In this document: positions 59,333 through 64,000 of the stretch, piece by piece
How positions within the stretch are numbered: the stretch's first letter is position 1
How the letters are laid out: each line of letters starts with the position of its first letter
NCBI RefSeq assembly: GCF_000379445.1
Contig: NZ_KB902245.1
Location: forward strand, 1-64,000
Origin: Fangia hongkongensis FSC776 = DSM 21703
GTDB lineage: Bacteria; Pseudomonadota; Gammaproteobacteria; Francisellales; Francisellaceae
Length of the DNA: 64,000 bases
Direction of reading: 5' to 3'
Translations under genes and position numbers: made by a program
Notes under the pieces: model-generated
Databases searched by the model: none
What the model saw: only the letters and a program-made list of their open reading frames with translations
Told to the model about the DNA's origin: nothing

Positions 59333-60523
59333 GTGTCCACAATATTCCACGCAGGAAGAAAAATCTTAAGACAAAAAATTGGCAATCATAATTATGCTGA
59401 AATAGCTGATCTAATTTATTTTAGGGTGAGCGGAAGCAAATATTTTGATGAAAAAGGGAAACCTTTTTTCTTACTCCCCAATATCGATCATATCATTGAG
59501 CAAACAGGACTAGGTAAAACAGTCTGCAAAAAAGCTTTGGTTGAATTAGAAAAAAGTAACTGGATAAAGAGAATAAAGGTTCGTTGCTATGACGGTGCTG
59601 TCCGTCTTAAATTGTTCATTACAGAGAAGTTCAAAGACATCATGTCGCATATAGACTCTTTAGTTCAAAATAGCGCTAAAGAGGTAATCAAACCCAGTGT
59701 TTATGCTGATTTGCAGTTTTGCGACCAATCAGAAAATCAGGATTCCGACCAATCATATATAAAAGAAGAAAATAAAAAAGAACAAAATAACAATCTAGAG
59801 ATAATTCAAGAATTAGAGGGTGTTGAAAAGCCTGAATGTAAAGATGATTGTTACTCTTTAAAAACTGATTTCGATACTCAGCAAATAGTCAATGACATAG
59901 CTGAGCATACGGAAGTTGACTTTGAAGAAATTAACTTAGCAATGCTAGAGGTCACTGAAAACTATGACCTAGAGACAGAAAATGAATGCATTAATGCAGT
60001 TCTTCTTAAGCTTGAGTTGATCAATGATGATGAGTTTTACCGTCTTTGTGATAATGGTTTGAATGGTATTGCTCATTTCTTACGAGGGGGGGGTAGAGTA
60101 AAAGCGATAAGCAATACCAATACTGCAAGTGTAGCAACAATTAGCAAAACCGATAGTTTTGTCAGCAAAAATGATATTGAAATGCCATCTGTGAAAAAAG
60201 ATGATTTAAGAAAAGACCTCGTTGGAAGCGCAGATCAGAGCTTTCACAGCGGCGTACTGCCCTATTCCCAGTGCGTAGCTCTGGTTGCTATCATCGATTA
60301 TGTAAAACGACAAAATGTAGTTATCGGAAGCGACAAAGAAATGTACCAATGGCTTTATCACATGGCAAGCAATCAAGCCTACTACTACAGCAATGCAAAA
60401 AACTTTCGCCACTGGTGCAATATAGCTATGAGCCAGCTTAAACAAAGACGATTAAATCGTCCTGCTGGATTTGGTAAGTGGATGTCGATGGTAGAAAATA
60501 ATACTCTGGAGGTTGCGGCGTGA
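59333..60523 (+). CDS. winged-helix protein of unknown function
   Basis: 396 residues with a GTG start and AGAAGGAG in front. Residues about 1-110 look like a winged helix (DEKGKPFFLLPNIDHIIEQT, GLGKTVCKKALVELEKSNWI), as in replication or partition regulators. The middle is acidic and low in complexity (about 125-230). The C-terminal part ends SNAKNFRHWCNIAMSQLKQR. No relaxase or primase motif is seen. It overlaps the next gene by 1 bp. Confidence 0.6.
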   Translation: MSTIFHAGRKILRQKIGNHNYAEIADLIYFRVSGSKYFDEKGKPFFLLPNIDHIIEQTGLGKTVCKKALVELEKSNWIKRIKVRCYDGAVRLKLFITEKFKDIMSHIDSLVQNSAKEVIKPSVYADLQFCDQSENQDSDQSYIKEENKKEQNNNLEIIQELEGVEKPECKDDCYSLKTDFDTQQIVNDIAEHTEVDFEEINLAMLEVTENYDLETENECINAVLLKLELINDDEFYRLCDNGLNGIAHFLRGGGRVKAISNTNTASVATISKTDSFVSKNDIEMPSVKKDDLRKDLVGSADQSFHSGVLPYSQCVALVAIIDYVKRQNVVIGSDKEMYQWLYHMASNQAYYYSNAKNFRHWCNIAMSQLKQRRLNRPAGFGKWMSMVENNTLEVAA

Positions 60524-61005
60524 TGTTGAAGAAAAGAATAATACAAAATAAAAATGTGATGAATATAACTGCTTGTATTGCTGCTATGGCGCTAACTCTT
60601 GTCGTGTATGCGCTTTCATACGTTGCACAACACAGAATTATAACTGCTAATTACATTGCAATTAGCTCACTATCTTTGTTGTTGTTAGTGTTTATTAGAG
60701 CTACTTATCTGTATTTTGTAACAAAGTTGTTGTCTCTCCAAAATCACCGTAATGTTAATGCAGCGCTGAATATCAACAAATACACCGCGAGGCTCATTTT
60801 CATCAATGTGTTATTGATATTCTTATCGCTGACAAATCTCATGACTATTGAAGTTGTGTATTATATCTTTTGGCTGTTGCAGCTCTATCTTATCGTGATT
60901 ATCTTGCTAATGCAGCCAGCATTGACAGAGCTCATAAAGACGGTAATTCTGAGGCAGCAAAAAACTCAGATTGAGAAAGCTCATGCATATGTGGTTGAAA
61001 ATTGA
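60523..61005 (+). CDS. four-helix membrane protein
   Basis: 160 residues, with four hydrophobic segments (about 14-34, 42-62, 88-105 and 110-132). The start ATG at 60523 shares one base with the previous stop (TGATG); a GTG lies one codon earlier. No family recognised. Its end overlaps the polymerase gene by 4 bp, so three genes from 59333 form an operon. Confidence 0.6.
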   Translation: MLKKRIIQNKNVMNITACIAAMALTLVVYALSYVAQHRIITANYIAISSLSLLLLVFIRATYLYFVTKLLSLQNHRNVNAALNINKYTARLIFINVLLIFLSLTNLMTIEVVYYIFWLLQLYLIVIILLMQPALTELIKTVILRQQKTQIEKAHAYVVEN

Positions 61006-62261
61006 ATAACGATATTTTTTACTGTCCCGACACCCACAAACACTGGGATCGATGTGTCGCGTTGGTTGACATGGTCGCATTCTTTCCATCCTGTGAGCAA
61101 ATTGATTTTCCTGAGCTTAAAGGCAAGCCTGTGGTCGTTACAAATGGCGAGAAAGGTACTGCTATTATTTCATCCAGTTATGAAGCGCGTGAATTTGGAA
61201 TTAAAACAGGTATGCGAATTCATGATGCGTTAAAGATTTGTCCGCACCTAGTCAAACGCCCTTCTCGCCCAGATCGTTATGCTGAAATCTCAGCTAAAGT
61301 GATGAGTGCAATTATGAATTTGACGCCCGATGTTAGCGTCTACTCAATAGATGAGTGTTATATCAACTTAGAGCCAGTTTTGAGGCTCTATGGCTCAGTC
61401 AAAGTGATTGCTAATAAAATCAGAAAAGCCGTATTTGAGGCAAGTGGCGGTCTACGATGTTCAATTGGCATATCTGAAGGCATGTTAACGGCTAAATATT
61501 GCGCCAGAAACAAAGGCGAGACGACAATTGTCGCACCAGAGGACATGAAAGCCTATATTGCTGATGCGCCTATCGGCGATATCTGCGGCATTGGCAAAAA
61601 CATTGAGAAATATTTACAGCGCTTTGGAATCTATCACTGTAAAGATATCGAGAAATATCCGATGGCAATTTTAGCTGATCGATTTGGTGACATTGGGCGT
61701 CGGTTATATTTGACTTGTCTTGGCAATGATCCTATGCCAGTTGACACAACAGATAAAGATCATAAATCTATGGGTCACGGCAAAGTTACCGCTGGCGAGC
61801 ATGACAAATCCGTTATACGTGGGATTATGCGACAGCTCACTGAGCGACTAGCAAGACGCTTACGCCAGCATAAAATGATTTGTGATACTTTTTTTGTTGG
61901 ATTTAAGAATATGCGTGGCTGGGTCGGCTTTAAATACAAAACACACCCTGCAACAAATATCACTGAAGAAATCTGGAAGCTAGTAAGATCACACTTTAGG
62001 CATTGGCAACAAGAGCCGCTCTACCAAGTGCAAATCACTGCGCTATCACTGCAATCGTCTGAGATTAAGCAAATCGATTTGTTTGATGATTTACTGCCTG
62101 AATCTAAGCAATCAAAGATTGATGCAGTTAAAGACAAGATCAATCAAAAATTCGGTAAAGGCGCTGTGCGCTCCGCAACTGAAATTCTAGCTGAGAAAGC
62201 CAATATGGTGCCTGTGATTTCATTCAACTTTGATGCCACTGGTAAGAAAAATAGTCTGTAA
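61002..62261 (+). CDS. Y-family translesion DNA polymerase, DinB/UmuC-like
   Basis: 419 residues with a TTG start overlapping the previous stop. ALVDMVAFFPSCE holds the first catalytic Asp (D23), and VYSIDECYINLE the D117-E118 pair. GIGKNIEKYLQRFGI is the helix-hairpin-helix of the thumb, then a little-finger domain to the end. It copies damaged DNA. Followed 98 bp later by lexA and then SRAP, so it probably belongs to the same SOS-type response. Confidence 0.92.
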   Translation: MNNDIFYCPDTHKHWDRCVALVDMVAFFPSCEQIDFPELKGKPVVVTNGEKGTAIISSSYEAREFGIKTGMRIHDALKICPHLVKRPSRPDRYAEISAKVMSAIMNLTPDVSVYSIDECYINLEPVLRLYGSVKVIANKIRKAVFEASGGLRCSIGISEGMLTAKYCARNKGETTIVAPEDMKAYIADAPIGDICGIGKNIEKYLQRFGIYHCKDIEKYPMAILADRFGDIGRRLYLTCLGNDPMPVDTTDKDHKSMGHGKVTAGEHDKSVIRGIMRQLTERLARRLRQHKMICDTFFVGFKNMRGWVGFKYKTHPATNITEEIWKLVRSHFRHWQQEPLYQVQITALSLQSSEIKQIDLFDDLLPESKQSKIDAVKDKINQKFGKGAVRSATEILAEKANMVPVISFNFDATGKKNSL

Positions 62262-62359
62262 GCCAGATCACAACAAATAGAAGACTTTTTTGTGTTTTTA
62301 TCTTGAAATAAAACATAAATAGAACATAATAGGCAGTATAGCACTTAAAGTTGTATGTT

Positions 62360-62968
62360 ATGTTAACAAACAAAGAGAAACAGACTTTAGAGATTATTAA
62401 AGCATTTATTGAAAATGAAGGCTATTCACCTACATTTGAGCAGATCGCTGACAAATTGGGCGTAAAAGCTAAAAGCACTGTTTCTCATTATGTTCGTGCA
62501 CTCAAAGAAAAGAACTATATTCATATTCCTGAAGGCAAACGAAAGTGTATTGAATTAATTGAACAAGCTAATGATTACGCCCTTCCTCTTGTAGGAACTA
62601 TCGCGGCTGGTTCGCCACTTGAAGCCTATGAAGTGATTGAAAGCGTTGATTTAGGTGGCTTAATCAGCACTAAAGAGCATGATCGTTACTTATTGAAGAT
62701 ATCGGGTGAGTCAATGAAAGATATTGGTATCTTGGATGGCGATTTGGTCTTAATACAAAAGCAACAGGTTGCGAGAGACGGTCAAATTGTCGTTGCACTC
62801 ATTGATGATTCAGAAGCAACCTTAAAAGAGTTTAAAATGCAGAATAATAATACGGTTCTTTTAGTTGCACATAATAATGCAATTGCGCCTATGATTTACC
62901 CTGCTGATCGGGTGAAGATTCAAGGTGTATATCTTGGGCTTCGTTTTTCTAAAAATTATTTGGGTTGA
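62360..62968 (+). CDS. lexA: LexA repressor
   Basis: 202 residues from the ATG at 62360, the same length as E. coli LexA; a TTG three codons earlier is open. N-terminal winged helix (YSPTFEQIADKLGVKAKSTV), cleavage site A83-G84 in GTIAAGSPLE, catalytic S118 (SGESMKD) and K156 (ATLKEF). All needed for RecA-stimulated self-cleavage. No E. coli-like SOS box (CTGT-N8-ACAG) is visible before it, so its operator differs. A full LexA rather than a UmuD-type protein follows the polymerase. Confidence 0.93.
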   Translation: MLTNKEKQTLEIIKAFIENEGYSPTFEQIADKLGVKAKSTVSHYVRALKEKNYIHIPEGKRKCIELIEQANDYALPLVGTIAAGSPLEAYEVIESVDLGGLISTKEHDRYLLKISGESMKDIGILDGDLVLIQKQQVARDGQIVVALIDDSEATLKEFKMQNNNTVLLVAHNNAIAPMIYPADRVKIQGVYLGLRFSKNYLG

Positions 62969-62971
62969 TTT

Positions 62972-63388
62972 ATGTGTGGCGGTGCGATGTATATCAGGGA
63001 TGAAGAAATACACAAAGTTTACTTTCCAAACCCAAAGGCATTGCTGCCTGTTTTGAAGCGAGATGGGTCACTGGAGTATATGCCGTGGGGTAGACGCGAG
63101 AAACAATCTGGCGCCCTACCCCTTGGTGGCTGGGCACGGTTAGAGAGTTTAAAAAAAGGCATGTGGAATAAGTATTTTCCGAAGCATTGTAAGATTATTG
63201 TGAATGAGTTTATGGAGCGTGATAAGGCGACTGGACAGACAAACTGGTTTACAGTAACCAAAGGTCATTATATTCACGGAATTATTGCACAAGATAACGG
63301 TGAAATAAGGCTCTATGTTGTGACTATTGCAGCGCAAGATACCGATATCCATGACAGATACCCACGAATCATTGCAAATACGATATGA
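62972..63388 (+). CDS. compact SRAP-family protein (YedK/HMCES-like)
   Basis: 138 residues, starting MCGGAMY, so Cys2 can attach to abasic sites in single-stranded DNA after Met removal. YMPWGRRE, GGWARLESLKK, NEFMERD and the TIAAQDTDIHDRYPRI end match SRAP blocks, with the glutamate and the histidine of the active site present. The usual length is about 220, so this is a short form. It starts 3 bp after lexA. It likely shields damaged or incoming single-stranded DNA. Confidence 0.85.
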   Translation: MCGGAMYIRDEEIHKVYFPNPKALLPVLKRDGSLEYMPWGRREKQSGALPLGGWARLESLKKGMWNKYFPKHCKIIVNEFMERDKATGQTNWFTVTKGHYIHGIIAQDNGEIRLYVVTIAAQDTDIHDRYPRIIANTI

Positions 63389-63441
63389 GCCACGATTTTT
63401 GAAAATACAAGCAAAAAAATTAAGGATATTTGAACGGGTTT

Positions 63442-63509
63442 CAAAGCCTGATAATAGCAACACTGCGTATCACCCTTCCCCCTCCTAGCGCAGTGGTTAT
63501 CGGGCTTTG
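63442..63509. repeat. long hairpin with 13-bp and 7-bp arms
   Basis: CAAAGCCTGATAA (63442-63454) pairs with TTATCGGGCTTTG (63497-63509), one T-G pair included; inside it CACTGCG (63461-63467) pairs with CGCAGTG (63489-63495). The loop (63468-63488) is pyrimidine-rich. No T-run follows on either strand. It lies in the gap between SRAP and the next gene. It may be a single-strand initiation site or another ssDNA structure, or an RNA structure. Confidence 0.65.
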
Positions 63510-63583
63510 ATAAGGAAAAGAAGTGCAAAACTGAGTTATGCTAAACTAGAAACATGAGCAACATAATATCGAGAGAGTAAAAA

Positions 63584-63868
63584 ATGGATAGTCATAGAAT
63601 ATTGACATTTTTACATGCCAAAGAGCAGGCATTCTTTTGGCAAGTGAGTGAGTTTCAAGCAATTGACAGAGGCGTTGAAGCCAAGGCTGAAAAGAATCAT
63701 TATTTGCGTATATTATTTAATCCGCGTGAGGGCTTTAAAATCCTTTTGCTACATCAAGGACTGATGCGTAAAAAGATCGTAAAACGCTTATCTAAAGTGA
63801 GTCCTTTTGACTTACATGATGCTATCTCTAACGTGCTTGCATTGATCACAAAAAAGCAAGCGGCATAA
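63584..63868 (+). CDS. hypothetical 94-residue protein
   Basis: Starts MDSHRILTFLHAKEQAFFWQ. Soluble, basic, mainly helical, with FNPREGFKILLLHQGLMRKK in the middle. No family recognised. GAGAG lies upstream of the ATG, and a promoter is likely in 63510-63580. It lies in the right-hand plus-strand group after the hairpin. Confidence 0.6.
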   Translation: MDSHRILTFLHAKEQAFFWQVSEFQAIDRGVEAKAEKNHYLRILFNPREGFKILLLHQGLMRKKIVKRLSKVSPFDLHDAISNVLALITKKQAA

Positions 63869-63921
63869 GCGTTTCAAAGAAAATAACATAATAAAAATAA
63901 TAATTCTGGGAGGTGTTAGCA

Positions 63922-64000
63922 ATGCGATTTACATTCAATTTCGTCAAAATCAAAAAACACTACATATTGCGTAAAAATGTAGAAAATGAAATGATATTAG
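63922..64000 (+). CDS. hypothetical protein, N-terminal part (cut by window edge)
   Basis: ATG at 63922 with GGGAGG eight bases before. The 26 residues present start MRFTFNFVKIKKHYILRKNV, basic and without a recognised motif. The frame is open to the window edge. Confidence 0.55.
   Translation, partial: MRFTFNFVKIKKHYILRKNVENEMIL

Noticed and set aside
62262-62359. E. coli-type SOS box before lexA
   Set aside because: No CTGT-N8-ACAG sequence; the operator must differ.

Overview
This AT-rich window looks like most of the backbone of a large conjugative plasmid from a gammaproteobacterium. It has an iteron origin with a Rep_3-type initiator, a ParA partition locus with its centromere, an IncI-like (Dot/Icm, type IVB) transfer apparatus, a full thin type IV pilus operon, a YefM-YoeB toxin-antitoxin pair, and a LexA / Y-family polymerase / SRAP cluster. 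The host species cannot be read from the sequence. The T4BSS set (DotA, B, C, D, G, H, I and O types) and the TcpQ/PilN-S pilus set resemble R64-like plasmids, but most other proteins are unfamiliar. No relaxase and no recognisable nic site are present, so the mobilisation genes probably lie outside the window.

Layout. (1) 1-2626, minus strand: a partial HU-like gene, a prepilin peptidase, and two tandem tyrosine recombinases, one with its catalytic residues missing. (2) 2745-7098, minus: small proteins of unknown function. Eight of the transcription units from 3194 to 7098 are preceded by the same structured leader: a GGGAG/CTCCC hairpin followed by a second stem that buries the ribosome binding site and start codon. 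The buried stem changes in step with each gene's own start region. (3) 7775-23680, minus: coupling ATPase, DUF4400-like protein, DGQHR/DndB-like protein, small membrane and secreted proteins, then DotF-, DotE-, DotB-, DotC-, DotD- and DotO-like proteins. (4) 23681-28795: a divergent promoter with an inverted operator-like pair, two plus-strand genes, the 22-bp iteron origin, rep, and the toxin-antitoxin pair. (5) 28842-39706, minus: DotA, an embedded Mrr-type nuclease, a TcpQ-like protein, a DsbC-like thioredoxin, DotG, DotH and two DotI-like proteins. (6) 39716-53259, minus: the pilus operon from a large lipoprotein through TcpQ/PilL, PilN, O, P, Q, R, S and V, with two paralogous helix-turn-helix proteins at either end and several tiny ORFs. 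(7) 53696-57830: an accessory module under an S24-type repressor (SDR, DUF4286-like, LuxR-sensor-like, MHS transporter, VOC protein), with matching palindromes in two promoters. (8) 57865-64000: parB/parA with parS, a leader-peptide-controlled winged-helix gene, a membrane protein, DinB-like polymerase, LexA, SRAP, a long hairpin and two further genes.

How it works together (inference). The minus-strand blocks build a type IVB channel plus a thin pilus for mating. The prepilin peptidase at the far left would process PilS and PilV. The Dsb protein would support disulfide formation in the secreted components. Rep and ParAB keep the plasmid. The LexA/DinB/SRAP group responds to DNA damage or incoming single-stranded DNA. 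The most striking undescribed feature is the eight-member family of structured leaders in front of unknown small genes.
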